A DNA stretch of 64,000 nt from Guptibacillus hwajinpoensis (GCF_020524165.1 NZ_JAIVKU010000007.1:105164-169163), one strand, 5' to 3'. Shown: positions 1 through 8,756, counted from the first letter of the stretch. Made by a program: numbers and translations. Notes: generated from the letters alone by a model not told the origin.

Positions 1-350
1 CTCTCTGTCATCTTGTCGAGACGATAAAGCTCATTATAAGCTTCTTGAATCGATAGGTCGCCACTACTGATTCGTCTTGAAATGCTATTTACTTTTGTCA
101 CCTTATCGAGATCAGTTGTTCGATCTGAGATCCGGATCAACTGTGTTTTGGAAGGCTCAGGACCTTCTATTGAAAAAATAATACCCGTAGGTGTTACGTA
201 ACTATTCGAATGAGCTGCACCATAAGCGTCCGCTATTCGCGTCATCGTATCTTCAACCCGATACGTCTCACCACCGTTTTGGAGCATAACCTTTCCCGCT
301 AATAAACACACTTGGATAATGTCATACGCATAACTCGTTTGATTTTCCAT
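1..350 (-). CDS. threonine/serine exporter family protein, N-terminal part (truncated by window edge)
   Basis: Reading leftward from an ATG at 350 behind the ribosome site AGGAGCGAGGT, 116 codons run off the window without a stop. The translation contains LLAGKVMLQNGGETYRVED, SYVTPTGIIFSIEG and RISSGDLSIQEAYNEL, which are the conserved first cytosolic motifs of the ThrE/YjjP (formerly DUF1212) family. In Gram-positive bacteria this half is usually encoded next to a separate ThrE membrane half, and the pair is thought to export threonine and serine. Only the soluble N-terminal region is visible here. The membrane part, the stop codon and the partner gene would lie beyond position 1. The family call is firm; the substrate is inferred from the family only. 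Confidence 0.85.
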   Translation of the reverse strand, partial: MENQTSYAYDIIQVCLLAGKVMLQNGGETYRVEDTMTRIADAYGAAHSNSYVTPTGIIFSIEGPEPSKTQLIRISDRTTDLDKVTKVNSISRRISSGDLSIQEAYNELYRLDKMTE

Positions 351-483
351 ACCTCGCTCCTGACAAGCTTAAAATAATCGTATTGATGACACTTAGTTTA
401 TATGAATCTGCTATTAATTATCAAATATTAACAAGAATCGCGTCCATCTCTTCCTTTCAATCATTTCGCTGTGCACTAGGAGT

Positions 484-516
484 AGAAAAAATAGCGCAGG
501 CTGAGCCCGCGCTATT
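484..516 (-). terminator. Rho-independent terminator of the TPR gene
   Basis: The arms AATAGCGC (490-497) and GCGCTATT (509-516) enclose a second GGC/GCC pairing. In the leftward direction the stem is followed by a run of six T. The stem overlaps the stop codon of the TPR protein gene (512-514). Confidence 0.8.
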
Positions 517-1897
517 GCTGTGAAATTCTTTGCATCTGTGAATAGATCGACATATACGTATTGGATTCTTCTACCTTTCCCATCTCCCGGTAAACTTTCG
601 TTAACCATTGCACTGGAGTTGGGTCAGTTGGATGAAGCTCCATCTCCCAATCGAAACAGGTGATCGCTTCATCATATTGTTTCATTTTATGGTAAAGCTT
701 GCCTAGCTGAAATTGCTTATCCGGATCGTCCTGAATCTCTACCATCGTTTGCACAGTGGATAATATAGATAGATCCTGGTTTTTCTCCATAAAAGGCTTC
801 ACCCAGCTATAGACGTAACTTAAACCAAATTCATGGAGCATTCTAGGGATAAGCGCATGGAGCAAACCGTCCAAGTAAGAGCGATTGTCCTTAAGTTCGA
901 GCAAGCTTTGGAGAGATGTGAATTCAATAGACGTAATCGGGATACTGTCATCTTGAAACGCTTGAAGTAAAAGCTCATATTCACTTTGCGCAATCGATCC
1001 CTGTCTTTGTGATAGTAAGTGAATCGCTTCGCTTGTTTTATTTAAATAAATGAGTGCTTCAAAAGCGTTTTTTCTGAGTGGTAAATGGTGAGGTGCTTCA
1101 GCATACAGTAACCAAAGCAAACGGGCTCTTTCAGATTCTGAGAGCGATACATGTATAAGTTTTTGTGGATCCACGTTCTCCTCAACAGGAGAATGGAGAA
1201 AAAGATGGAGTCGTAGTGCGGATAGCTCAATCAAACGTTTTTCTTTACGATAAAGCGATTCAAGATAAGTCTGATTCAACTTCAAATCATCGAAAGCCTG
1301 AATTTCAGCAAACAGGGGGTCTGCCTCTACAAGCTCATTGTGGTTTCCTTCATATATGCTACGGATTGTTTGATATTCTAACTTGCGGGCCAGTTCGAGC
1401 GCCCATTTATTTGTCGGTTCATAATGGAGCATGGTAGCTAAAATTTGAAACGCTAAGCGCATTTGTCCGTTTCGTCGATAATCGTAGAAGTGCTTTCGCA
1501 TTAACTTTATAATCGTTTCTTTGGAAAGAAATGAGTCGAAATAAGAGAAAATAAAGGATGTTTCTTGAGGAGTGTAACGGTTTTGAACAGATTGAAAGAC
1601 TTGCTTTGTGGATTTAAGAAGAAATGTTCGATCAGATAAAAAATGATCAATAAGCGGATGTGATGCATGAAGAACGATCCCTTTTTGAAATGCTTTTTCA
1701 ATGAGAGAATCACTCTTTACTTCGGCCGTTTTGCCAGTAATAAAATCGTCTTTATAGAAAAATAGATAGAATTTACTTCCGTTCGCCTTCTCTGCTTCAA
1801 GAATTTTCATTCTGTGATGAATCGCAAGGCGTTCAACACGTAATTGGACTTGTCGTTGATTCGAGATGACAGTAACACTTTGAGGTTGCTCGATCAT
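512..1897 (-). CDS. TPR-repeat protein of unknown function
   Basis: 461 residues, ATG at 1897 preceded by GGGAGGGATTTCA, an ideal ribosome site. No signal peptide or membrane segment is visible, so it should be cytosolic. The last ~75 residues (from DPDKQFQLGKLYHKMKQYDEA, about 385 onward) form two clear tetratricopeptide repeats. The central part is helical and leucine-rich and probably holds degenerate TPR-like repeats. The first ~70 residues (basic VISNQRQVQLRVERLAI, then a FYLFFYKDDFITG strand) look like a separate small domain. Flanked by a ThrE gene and a hydrolase in the same direction, without evident operon coupling to either. I do not recognise a named family. A scaffold role is suggested only by the TPRs. 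Confidence 0.75.
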   Translation of the reverse strand: MIEQPQSVTVISNQRQVQLRVERLAIHHRMKILEAEKANGSKFYLFFYKDDFITGKTAEVKSDSLIEKAFQKGIVLHASHPLIDHFLSDRTFLLKSTKQVFQSVQNRYTPQETSFIFSYFDSFLSKETIIKLMRKHFYDYRRNGQMRLAFQILATMLHYEPTNKWALELARKLEYQTIRSIYEGNHNELVEADPLFAEIQAFDDLKLNQTYLESLYRKEKRLIELSALRLHLFLHSPVEENVDPQKLIHVSLSESERARLLWLLYAEAPHHLPLRKNAFEALIYLNKTSEAIHLLSQRQGSIAQSEYELLLQAFQDDSIPITSIEFTSLQSLLELKDNRSYLDGLLHALIPRMLHEFGLSYVYSWVKPFMEKNQDLSILSTVQTMVEIQDDPDKQFQLGKLYHKMKQYDEAITCFDWEMELHPTDPTPVQWLTKVYREMGKVEESNTYMSIYSQMQRISQQ

Positions 1898-2017
1898 TGA
1901 AATCCCTCCCGGGCAGAGCTGAATTTAATACCTTCCACCTATATTCTACCACTCTGTTGCACAGGAATAAAGCGAACAATCCTTCCTTGCCTATAGAGAT
2001 TCCTAATAAAGTATTCT

Positions 2018-2037
2018 AAGAGAGGCGAGCCTCCCTT
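2018..2037 (-). terminator. possible terminator hairpin after the hydrolase gene
   Basis: Arms AAGAGAGG (2018-2025) and CCTCCCTT (2030-2037) form an 8-bp stem with one wobble pair, just beyond the stop of the hydrolase gene. The downstream tract in the leftward direction is only moderately T-rich, so termination is uncertain. Confidence 0.3.
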
Positions 2038-2054
2038 GGAATATGCTTTTCCTT

Positions 2055-2990
2055 TTAGTGCTTTCTTAGCCAGTCTGATACCAGCTGCTTTAATTCAGGA
2101 TCGATCGGTTGCTTTACTTGATTTTTATAATCATTCATAATACTCGAGAACCGATCAGGTACCTCTGTTTTGCGCAATAAGTGTGTGACGTCAGGGAGAA
2201 TATGACTTTCACACTCCCCTTTTACAAGGTTGCACACAACTTCTGCCTGCTCACTTTTTACCTGAACGTCTTTCATACCCGATATTGTGAGAACAGGGCA
2301 GTCTATTTTTGTTAAATATTCACGAACATCAAAATGTTCGTGTTCTCTGTTCCATTTTGCATTTATTTTCTGACCATTATAGTGAATGACATCGGCATCT
2401 GTACCCTTAATTTTTTCCGTCAATTTTTCATTCATTTTATCGAGCTTTTGATCAGCCTTAATTAATCGAAGCAACCACCCTTGAAAACCGTCGATCGTTT
2501 GCATATCTCTTTTCATTTGTTCTCGTTGCCAGGCAGTGGTTTCACCAAGGGGCTCTGCAGATGGAGATAAAAGAATCATTCCCTGTACTGGCACACGATC
2601 ATGAACAACCGGTGCTACTAAGCAACCTTCACTATGACCAAGAAGGAAGATTCGATTTTCATCAATGCTTCTATGAGATTTAACAAAATTAACGACAGCT
2701 ACAGCGTCCTCAATAAAATCAAAAAATCCCGCTTTATAATAATCTCCTTTACTCTCACCAACTCCCCGCTTATCATAACGGATCGTTGCAAAACCTTCTT
2801 CATTCGAAAGTGCTGCCATTTCTTTAAATGTATTCATTTTTAGTTTTTTTGCATTTTCGTTACGATCGATAGGACCGCTACCGTGAATCATTATAACAGC
2901 AGGATACTGCTCCCCACTTCCAGAAGGTAAAGAAAGAGTCGCACTAATTTGATTTTCGCTTTCAATAATCACATCACATTCTACCATCAT
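2055..2990 (-). CDS. alpha/beta hydrolase (dienelactone-hydrolase/acyl-peptidase-like)
   Basis: 311 residues, ATG at 2990 behind AAAAAGGAGTTTT. The fold's landmarks are present in order: oxyanion-hole HGSGP (about residue 36), the strand FATIRYDKRGVGES, nucleophile elbow GHSEG (Ser near 120), acid in SGMKDVQ (about 245) and catalytic His in DVTHLL (about 275). A helical cap lies between residues ~150 and 225 (from the ETTAWQRE region). There is no signal peptide, so it is a cytosolic serine hydrolase or esterase. Family members act on small esters or acylated compounds; nothing here fixes the substrate. It stands alone, divergent from the AGCS symporter across a 321-bp spacer. Confidence 0.85.
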   Translation of the reverse strand: MMVECDVIIESENQISATLSLPSGSGEQYPAVIMIHGSGPIDRNENAKKLKMNTFKEMAALSNEEGFATIRYDKRGVGESKGDYYKAGFFDFIEDAVAVVNFVKSHRSIDENRIFLLGHSEGCLVAPVVHDRVPVQGMILLSPSAEPLGETTAWQREQMKRDMQTIDGFQGWLLRLIKADQKLDKMNEKLTEKIKGTDADVIHYNGQKINAKWNREHEHFDVREYLTKIDCPVLTISGMKDVQVKSEQAEVVCNLVKGECESHILPDVTHLLRKTEVPDRFSSIMNDYKNQVKQPIDPELKQLVSDWLRKH

Positions 2991-3082
2991 AAAACTCCTT
3001 TTTATAGATGATCAGTAGTCTTAATAGGTTGTCTTTCATTATACCTTACTCTTTGAGGATAATAGAAAGACTGTTATATTTT

Positions 3083-3241
3083 ATGATGTTAGATTATCTA
3101 ACATCATTAATCACTAATCTCACTAAAAACATGTATAATGGGTTTTTGTGCAACAGATTCTAACGTAATGTTGTTATTGTCAGAAAATACCGTATTTTTT
3201 CCATTTTTTTTAAAAAGATTCCTTGCTCGCGTTAGATTCTG
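3083..3241. promoter_or_regulatory. 25-bp perfect palindrome and repeated GTTAGA/TCTAAC half-sites upstream of the symporter
   Basis: The 321-bp divergent spacer (2991-3311) holds a perfect palindrome at 3083-3107: 12-nt arms ATGATGTTAGAT and ATCTAACATCAT around one T. A TATAAT hexamer follows at 3134-3139. The core half-site recurs as TCTAAC (3159-3164) and GTTAGA (3231-3236). These last two sit in imperfect 12-nt inverted arms (CAGATTCTAACG at 3154-3165, CGTTAGATTCTG at 3230-3241) that could also pair in the ~170-nt leader RNA. The layout suggests an operator for an unidentified dimeric regulator, a leader structure, or both. Confidence 0.5.
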
Positions 3242-3311
3242 AACAAATAAGGGAAGTGTGATACTATCTCTCATTCCTCTTTCCTAAATCTTTTATAGAA
3301 GGGACTTACAT

Positions 3312-4730
3312 ATGGATATTCTAAAAACGATTGTTGATGCCGGTAACGAACTGATCTGGTCGAATGTCTTAATTGTTATTCTTATTGGTGTCGGATTGTA
3401 TTTTACGATTCGCTCACGCTTTGTTCAATTTCGCCTTTTTGGTGAAATGTTCCATGTGTTAGCTGAAAAAGACACGATGAAAGGAAGAAAAAACTCAGTC
3501 TCGAGTTTACAAGCTTTCTTTATTAGTACGGCATCCCGTGTCGGGACTGGAAACCTTGCCGGCGTAGCCTCTGCCGTAAGTATCGGTGGGCCAGGTGCTG
3601 TTTTCTGGATGTGGGTTATTGCCCTACTCGGTTCTGCAAGTGGATTTGTTGAAAGTACACTTGCCCAAATCTATAAAGTTCGTGATGGCGATGACTTTAG
3701 AGGTGGCCCTGCTTACTATATGCAGCGCGCGCTAAATGCTAGATGGTTAGGAATCATTTTCGCTGTCTTAATTACGTTCAGTTTCGGGCTTGTATTTAAC
3801 TCTGTTCAATCAAACACGATTGCCCTTGCCTTTGAAAATTCATTCGATGTCAATCGATGGGTATTGGGTGCGATCTTGACCGTGGCAACTGCTATTATTA
3901 TTTTCGGTGGTGTTCGTCGAATTGCAGTTGTTTCACAAATCATCGTTCCAATAATGGCTGGAATTTACGTCATCGTTGCGGCTTTTGTTCTAATCGTAAA
4001 CTTTACTGAAATCCCTGCAATGATTGCACTTATTTTCCAACACGCATTTGGATTTAAAGAAGTGACTGGAGGCGGAGTTGGAGCAGCAATGCTACTAGGT
4101 ATTAAACGTGGCCTCTTCTCTAACGAAGCCGGTATGGGTAGTGCACCAAACGCAGCTGCTACTGCAGACGTTTCTCACCCGGTAAAACAGGGTCTGATTC
4201 AGGCGCTTGGTGTGTTCGTTGATACGCTACTGATTGCAACAGCTACAGCCTTTATGATTCTAATGTCAGACGGTTATGTTGACTCAAAACTAGATGGCGT
4301 CCAACTGACACAAGAAGCAATGAACCAGCATTTAGGCAGCGGGGCTGGAATCTTTGTTGCTGTCGCCGTTCTTTTATTCGCTTTTAGTTCAATTATTGGG
4401 AACTATTATTATGGTGAAACAAATATTGAATTTATTAAATCAAGCAAAACTGCCCTTCTTATTTACCGACTCGCCGTGCTCGCTATGGTAATGTTCGGTG
4501 CGAAAGCCGGTTTCGGTATCGTATGGGGCATGGCCGATCTTTCCATGGGTCTTATGGCCCTTCTTAACTTAATCGTTATCTCGATTATTGGTAAAGTTGC
4601 CTTTGTGGCTCTTAAAGATTATCGAGAGCAGCGTAAAGCTGGGAAAGATCCACAGTTTTATGCCGATACGATTAAAGGCTTAAAATCGGATATATGGACG
4701 AATAAGCCAGTGAAAGACAAATCCAACTAA
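3312..4730 (+). CDS. sodium:alanine/glutamine symporter, AGCS family (AlsT-like)
   Basis: 472 residues, ATG at 3312 behind AGAAGGGACTTACAT. About 11 hydrophobic segments are visible. Family hallmarks include SSLQAFFISTASRVGTGNLAGVASA (about 60-85), the Na+-binding-type GPGAVFWMW motif, FRGGPAYYM, and LFSNEAGMGSAPNAAATA (about 270-287). These define the alanine-or-glycine:cation symporter family, which imports alanine or, in B. subtilis AlsT, glutamine with Na+. It is transcribed alone and ended by a hairpin that directly follows its stop codon. The upstream palindrome implies specific regulation. Substrate is uncertain between alanine, glycine and glutamine. Confidence 0.93.
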   Translation: MDILKTIVDAGNELIWSNVLIVILIGVGLYFTIRSRFVQFRLFGEMFHVLAEKDTMKGRKNSVSSLQAFFISTASRVGTGNLAGVASAVSIGGPGAVFWMWVIALLGSASGFVESTLAQIYKVRDGDDFRGGPAYYMQRALNARWLGIIFAVLITFSFGLVFNSVQSNTIALAFENSFDVNRWVLGAILTVATAIIIFGGVRRIAVVSQIIVPIMAGIYVIVAAFVLIVNFTEIPAMIALIFQHAFGFKEVTGGGVGAAMLLGIKRGLFSNEAGMGSAPNAAATADVSHPVKQGLIQALGVFVDTLLIATATAFMILMSDGYVDSKLDGVQLTQEAMNQHLGSGAGIFVAVAVLLFAFSSIIGNYYYGETNIEFIKSSKTALLIYRLAVLAMVMFGAKAGFGIVWGMADLSMGLMALLNLIVISIIGKVAFVALKDYREQRKAGKDPQFYADTIKGLKSDIWTNKPVKDKSN

Positions 4731-4744
4731 ATGACTATTTTTCA

Positions 4745-4798
4745 CCCCATGAAGGAAATGCCAGTTTGGCAACTCCTTTCATGGGGTATTTTCTTTTA
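4745..4798 (+). terminator. symporter terminator, containing the next gene's promoter
   Basis: CCCCATGAA (4745-4753) pairs with TTCATGGGG (4778-4786), extended by GGA/TCC, with a ~17-nt loop and a T-rich tail TATTTTCTTTT. It starts 15 nt after the symporter stop codon. A SigB-like promoter is contained in the loop and right arm. Confidence 0.8.
4764..4789 (+). promoter_or_regulatory. candidate SigB promoter of the csbD-like gene
   Basis: GTTTGG (4764-4769), a 14-nt spacer, then GGGTAT (4784-4789). The general-stress SigB consensus is GTTTAA-N12-15-GGGTAT, so the -10 is perfect and the -35 matches 4 of 6. A start about 4796 gives a ~30-nt leader. csbD is a known SigB target in B. subtilis, which supports the reading. 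Confidence 0.65.
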
Positions 4799-4826
4799 TA
4801 GAAACAGGAAAGGAGCGGTTTATCTT

Positions 4827-5000
4827 ATGAGTAATAATAAAGGGTTAAGTGACAAAGTAAAAGGTGCTGTTTCCAAAACAAAAGGTGAAGTAAAAGATCA
4901 GATTGGGAATGCAAAGAATGACCATCGTCTTCAAGAAGAAGGAAAGCGAGATAAGTCGAAAGGCGAATATCAGGATCGTAAGGGAAATTTAAAAAATTAA
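4827..5000 (+). CDS. csbD: CsbD family general stress protein
   Basis: 57 residues starting at ATG 4827, which has the ribosome site AGGAAAGGAGCGG. A longer in-frame reading back to 4731 would translate the preceding terminator and is rejected. The protein is very hydrophilic and basic/acidic with the CsbD pattern GLSDKVKGAVSKTKGEVKDQIG followed by KGEYQDRKGNLKN. CsbD proteins are small, natively unstructured-looking proteins strongly induced by general stress in Bacillus; their molecular role is unknown. The SigB-type promoter just upstream and the perfect terminator just downstream make this a monocistronic stress gene. Confidence 0.9.
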   Translation: MSNNKGLSDKVKGAVSKTKGEVKDQIGNAKNDHRLQEEGKRDKSKGEYQDRKGNLKN

Positions 5001-5042
5001 CAAAAAGGAAAGGAGAGCCGCTTTGCTCTCCTTTCCTTTTTG
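5001..5042. terminator. bidirectional terminator
   Basis: Perfect 18-bp inverted repeat: CAAAAAGGAAAGGAGAGC (5001-5018) and its complement (5025-5042) around a 6-nt loop, with A/T tracts on both flanks. It ends the csbD-like gene rightward and the Ter operon leftward (yceH stop at 5044). Confidence 0.9.
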
Positions 5043-5043
5043 T

Positions 5044-6144
5044 TTAGGATCGACCTGAATTATTTCCGATCTTCTTCATATTATCTTGGAGTTCTAAAAT
5101 ACGCTTCGTACCTTCATCTCGCAGACGTTTATTCTCGTCCTCTATCGCACGCGTTTCTTCCATCCCTTTGACGATTGTGTTCCAGGATTCCTCAATCGTT
5201 TCTATCTTCACACTTGGTCTTCCTGACAATTTCGCAATCTCAACACTTTGATTTGAGATATTCTGCGCATTGTTTTTCAACATTTCATTTGTACGACGAT
5301 CCAACTCATTCATAGAGTCAGCAACAAGCTTTTGACGCTTTGCTGTTACAGCTTGTATGACACCATTTTTGAAAACGGGGATTGTAATAATAAACGCTGA
5401 ATTGATCTTTCCGATTAGCTTTGTATTTCCTCGTTGTAGCAGACGAATTTGTGGAGCGGTTTGAATCGCAACCATTCTCGCCATTTCAAGATCATATATT
5501 CGTTCTTCAAGCGTCTGAATGGCATTATTCAACGTATCCAGTTCCATCTGAGCCATTTGATCTCCAGCATTAACCTTTTGTTGAATAGCGGGGACTTTGT
5601 CTTGAAGCTCTTCTAGCTTAATCTGCCCTGCAACGACGTATTTCTCCAACTCGACATAATAGTTTAGATTATGCTGATACATTTCATCTAGCGTACCTGT
5701 TGACCGTGACATTTCATCTTTATACTTCGAAATTTCAACATGTACTTTTTCAATTTCTCCACCAAGCGTTTGATATTTACCAAAAATCTTTTCAACCATA
5801 TCGTTGCCTTTTTTGAAGAACTTCGAAAGGAATCCTGTTTTTGGTTCTTCGAAATCTTTTTTATCAAACCTGTCCATAATTTTTCCGAGCTGCTTCAGCA
5901 TCTCGCCAGAATCTGTAACGCTCGTTGTGCGCATCATCGATAATATTTTATCGGAGAACTTCGAGATCTCAACAGCAGGTTCTTTCCCAAATTCAAGTAA
6001 AGCCATTTGGTCTCTTACATCAATTTCACCAGCAAGCTTCTGAACTTCTTGCTCTTCGCGAAGTTTCAGCCGAACATCTTCTGCCTTAGCTTCTGTGATC
6101 TCTTCATTTTTATCAAGCGTTGTTAAACTTGTATCATTCGTCAT
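5044..6144 (-). CDS. yceH: TelA/KlaA family toxic-anion-resistance protein (YceH)
   Basis: 366 residues, last gene of the Ter locus, ATG at 6144 behind AGGGGAG. It is almost entirely helical and coiled-coil, with no membrane segment, and carries the family's signature region TLNNAIQTLEERIYDLEMARMVAIQTAPQIRLLQRGN (about 200-240) and the FIITIPVFKNGVIQAVTAKR stretch. The TelA family is named after plasmid tellurite resistance genes; the biochemical activity is unknown. B. subtilis YceH (363 aa) is the last gene of yceCDEFGH, the same position as here. It lies 18 bp behind yceG and shares the terminator at 5001-5042. Confidence 0.9.
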   Translation of the reverse strand: MTNDTSLTTLDKNEEITEAKAEDVRLKLREEQEVQKLAGEIDVRDQMALLEFGKEPAVEISKFSDKILSMMRTTSVTDSGEMLKQLGKIMDRFDKKDFEEPKTGFLSKFFKKGNDMVEKIFGKYQTLGGEIEKVHVEISKYKDEMSRSTGTLDEMYQHNLNYYVELEKYVVAGQIKLEELQDKVPAIQQKVNAGDQMAQMELDTLNNAIQTLEERIYDLEMARMVAIQTAPQIRLLQRGNTKLIGKINSAFIITIPVFKNGVIQAVTAKRQKLVADSMNELDRRTNEMLKNNAQNISNQSVEIAKLSGRPSVKIETIEESWNTIVKGMEETRAIEDENKRLRDEGTKRILELQDNMKKIGNNSGRS

Positions 6145-6162
6145 CGACGATCACTCCCCTAA

Positions 6163-7776
6163 TTATAATTTAATGGATTTAAACAGCTTACGAAAAACGG
6201 AAGGTTCCTTAAAATCTTGACGATATGCCATTTCTTCTAACCAGTGAATATCAAACTGATTGGAATCTATATAGCGCTCAATGCACTGGTGTCCAGGTGG
6301 ATTATATAAAATAATATCGATTCCAAATTCATTTAGCAGGTGTAAGACCGCTGCATCTGATCGAGACAGCGTTCCGTTCATTTCCGTATTATATAAAACA
6401 ACTTTCGGGACTTCCTGAGAATAATCAAACGTTTGCATTAAATGAACAAACTCATCAGGAATTTTGGTTGTTTGTGAGAAAAGGTAAAGTTTTATCTCTT
6501 CTTCTGACTCATGGCCTTCAGGAAGTAGCTTAGGATTGCTACACATTCTCGAAATCGCCTGTCCAATTGCCTTCTGTGTTTCATTTGGCAAGTGCTTATA
6601 CTGCCACCAGTTTCCCTGCATCATGATTTCCGGATCCAGTACATTTTCTTGATTCAAGGCATGCTGATAATGAAACTTCTGGTTTGCTCGTGTTTCCTGG
6701 GTGAAAGGGAATTGACGAATCATAACAGTTGATTTTGTTTCGCTTATATCTTGAAGTCTGTTCCAATATTCCTTCTTATTCTCGGAAACTCCCATAATTT
6801 TGGCGAATAACGAAGGGATATGAACGGTTCCGTTTTCTACTTTGAAACTTGGCCGAATGAATGCTTTTTCCTTTGCAATTAAAAACAGTTCATCATAGGT
6901 AGTTTTTAATGTGACGGACTTTGGAGCATAACTTCTTAATTGCCATGGTTTAAACAATTGTGACCCTTCATGATGAAGGACCGTCTCCATTTCTTTCGTT
7001 GCTCGATAGGCGACAGTAGAACGTCTTTCCGGCTTTTCAATCGGAAAAGGTTCAAGCTTAGTGGTTGCAGGAAGTTTACGCTTCTCCATTAATTCTCCAT
7101 CAGGATCAAGCTCATAAAACGAATCAATGCCTTCAGGATGAAAATAAAGCACATCACAACCTAGCTCTACTAAATAAAGCAAGAAATATTGCTGACTTGT
7201 TGTAGCCTCTCCGTACCATACAACCCCTGGCATTTTTATTTCAAACTCAGTTTCTGCTAGCCACGGATCGAGATGATTCCATGTCCATTTCACTAAATCA
7301 ACAAGAACTCGACGGAATTCAGGATGACTAAAACCGCCTTGATGTCGTTTTTCAAAAAGCTCAAGGATTGCTATTAATGATTTTCGCACATGGCGATGTA
7401 ACGCCGGATTCTGATGAGAAGGAATAAGCTTAGCGCCTTCTAAGAATGCAACGAATCGATTCGCAGAGAGACCGTTTTCCTTTTGGTTGATCGCATGAAT
7501 CGATTGAATCGATTGAAGTCGTTCAGGGCTTATCACTTTATTTAATTCTTCACTTAACACGTGAATCTCGTTTGACTTATACAGTTCGTGTAATTGTAGA
7601 AAATAGTCGTTCTCATCATAGTAGCTTCCCAAGAATCGTCCCACTATTTGTGTAATCCTTAACTCTTTTCCATTTTCATAAGAATCCCGCTCTGGAAACG
7701 ACTGAAATAGTCGTTCTTTTAAATCATCATCATCAAGCGATGCTTTCTTGATCAGAATTTGATCATAGTGACTCAT
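6163..7776 (-). CDS. yceG: YceG-like component of the Ter biosynthetic module
   Basis: 537 residues, exactly the length of B. subtilis YceG, ATG at 7776 behind GCGGGGAAAACATC. No membrane segments or classical enzyme motif stand out. Recognisable stretches are MPGVVWYGEATTSQQYFLLYLVELGCDVLYFHPEG (about 185-215) and the C-terminal EFGIDIILYNPPGHQCIERYI, which are similar to each other and suggest two related alpha/beta units. The family is catalogued as a putative component of the Ter-linked biosynthetic module; its reaction is unknown. A 167-bp gap separates it from the HAD gene upstream and shows no terminator, so cotranscription is likely. Confidence 0.88.
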   Translation of the reverse strand: MSHYDQILIKKASLDDDDLKERLFQSFPERDSYENGKELRITQIVGRFLGSYYDENDYFLQLHELYKSNEIHVLSEELNKVISPERLQSIQSIHAINQKENGLSANRFVAFLEGAKLIPSHQNPALHRHVRKSLIAILELFEKRHQGGFSHPEFRRVLVDLVKWTWNHLDPWLAETEFEIKMPGVVWYGEATTSQQYFLLYLVELGCDVLYFHPEGIDSFYELDPDGELMEKRKLPATTKLEPFPIEKPERRSTVAYRATKEMETVLHHEGSQLFKPWQLRSYAPKSVTLKTTYDELFLIAKEKAFIRPSFKVENGTVHIPSLFAKIMGVSENKKEYWNRLQDISETKSTVMIRQFPFTQETRANQKFHYQHALNQENVLDPEIMMQGNWWQYKHLPNETQKAIGQAISRMCSNPKLLPEGHESEEEIKLYLFSQTTKIPDEFVHLMQTFDYSQEVPKVVLYNTEMNGTLSRSDAAVLHLLNEFGIDIILYNPPGHQCIERYIDSNQFDIHWLEEMAYRQDFKEPSVFRKLFKSIKL

Positions 7777-7943
7777 GATGTTTTCCCCGCTTTCTCATTC
7801 CTTTCCGGAGGATGGCCAATTAGGATCAAGCCTCCTTACATTCATACGATTTTTAGTATAGCGCGTTCGTTTAGCGTGGTCGCAGTCTTTGTCTCAATAT
7901 AACATTTTCTATCTTTCAGAATAACATACTATTTCTTCCATGC

Positions 7944-8756
7944 TTAACTGTTTTGTTCTGAAAGTAGCTTGCTTAACGACAAGTCTTCCGTAATGGATAA
8001 CAGAATCTCGTCTGAAGCAGCCATTCCATGTGCTTCTGTTTTATGTAAATTTGGATAGCTTTCAAGAACTTCACCATGCGACGGAACAAATCCCTTGTCC
8101 CCATACTTAATAAGTTCATAGTCTAATAGGGAGTCTCCTGCTGTATAAACATAAGAAAGCCCTAGCTCATCCTTCAAATATTCAACCGCTTTCCATTTGT
8201 TTACTGGATTTGGAACAAAGTAAAGCTTTCTTCCCTGAAGACTCGGTTGCCAACCTTGCTCACGCGCCCATTCAAACAAAGCAGAAAGTTCTTCTCGTGA
8301 CACTTGATCACGTCGAATAATGAGATAAACAAAGAGATAATCTGCCTGGCGAATGCGATCCACCCAGTTCCCTGTAATTAGAGCCTCTAGTTGACGTATA
8401 AAAACAGGAAGAGATAAGCACGTCTCTAGGGATGCTTTTAACTGATCTGACCATCCCTTTACAACTTTCCCATCTTTTAAAATATGGCCTCCATTACTTG
8501 TCACAGCATACTCTGGTTGAATGGTATGTTGAAACAGCGTAATTCGTTGGTATTGTTCAATCGTTCTCGTTGTAACAGGAATAAAGAAGATTTCATTATT
8601 CAATTGTTGCAAAGCTTTACGTGAATAACTCGAAATATAAGAAATGTCTTTTCCATCAAGCGTTTCAATCAAATGAACTTCTGGCACAGCACCAGGCTCA
8701 ATCATTCGATGAGAATAAATTAAGGTGCGATCTAAATCGCTCGCAAATGCTCTCAT
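7944..8756 (-). CDS. HAD-superfamily phosphatase of the Ter biosynthetic module
   Basis: 270 residues from ATG 8756. That start overlaps the upstream stop as TAATG and has the ribosome site GGAGAAAG, so it is preferred over an in-frame ATG at 8792. Motif I is DLDRTLIY (Asp 7 and 9 area), motif II TTRT, the cap region spans about 95-200, then the Lys of KWKAVEY and motif IV GDSLLDYE. This is the type-IIB HAD layout typical of sugar- or nucleotide-phosphate phosphatases. In Ter-linked modules a HAD protein is a standard member, thought to dephosphorylate the module's nucleoside-like product or an intermediate. That role is inference from context. Confidence 0.85.
   Translation of the reverse strand: MRAFASDLDRTLIYSHRMIEPGAVPEVHLIETLDGKDISYISSYSRKALQQLNNEIFFIPVTTRTIEQYQRITLFQHTIQPEYAVTSNGGHILKDGKVVKGWSDQLKASLETCLSLPVFIRQLEALITGNWVDRIRQADYLFVYLIIRRDQVSREELSALFEWAREQGWQPSLQGRKLYFVPNPVNKWKAVEYLKDELGLSYVYTAGDSLLDYELIKYGDKGFVPSHGEVLESYPNLHKTEAHGMAASDEILLSITEDLSLSKLLSEQNS

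Noticed and set aside
4731..4826. Upstream in-frame extension of the CsbD protein
   Set aside because: It would translate the symporter's terminator hairpin and the SigB-like promoter; the internal ATG at 4827 has the proper ribosome site and gives the normal CsbD length.
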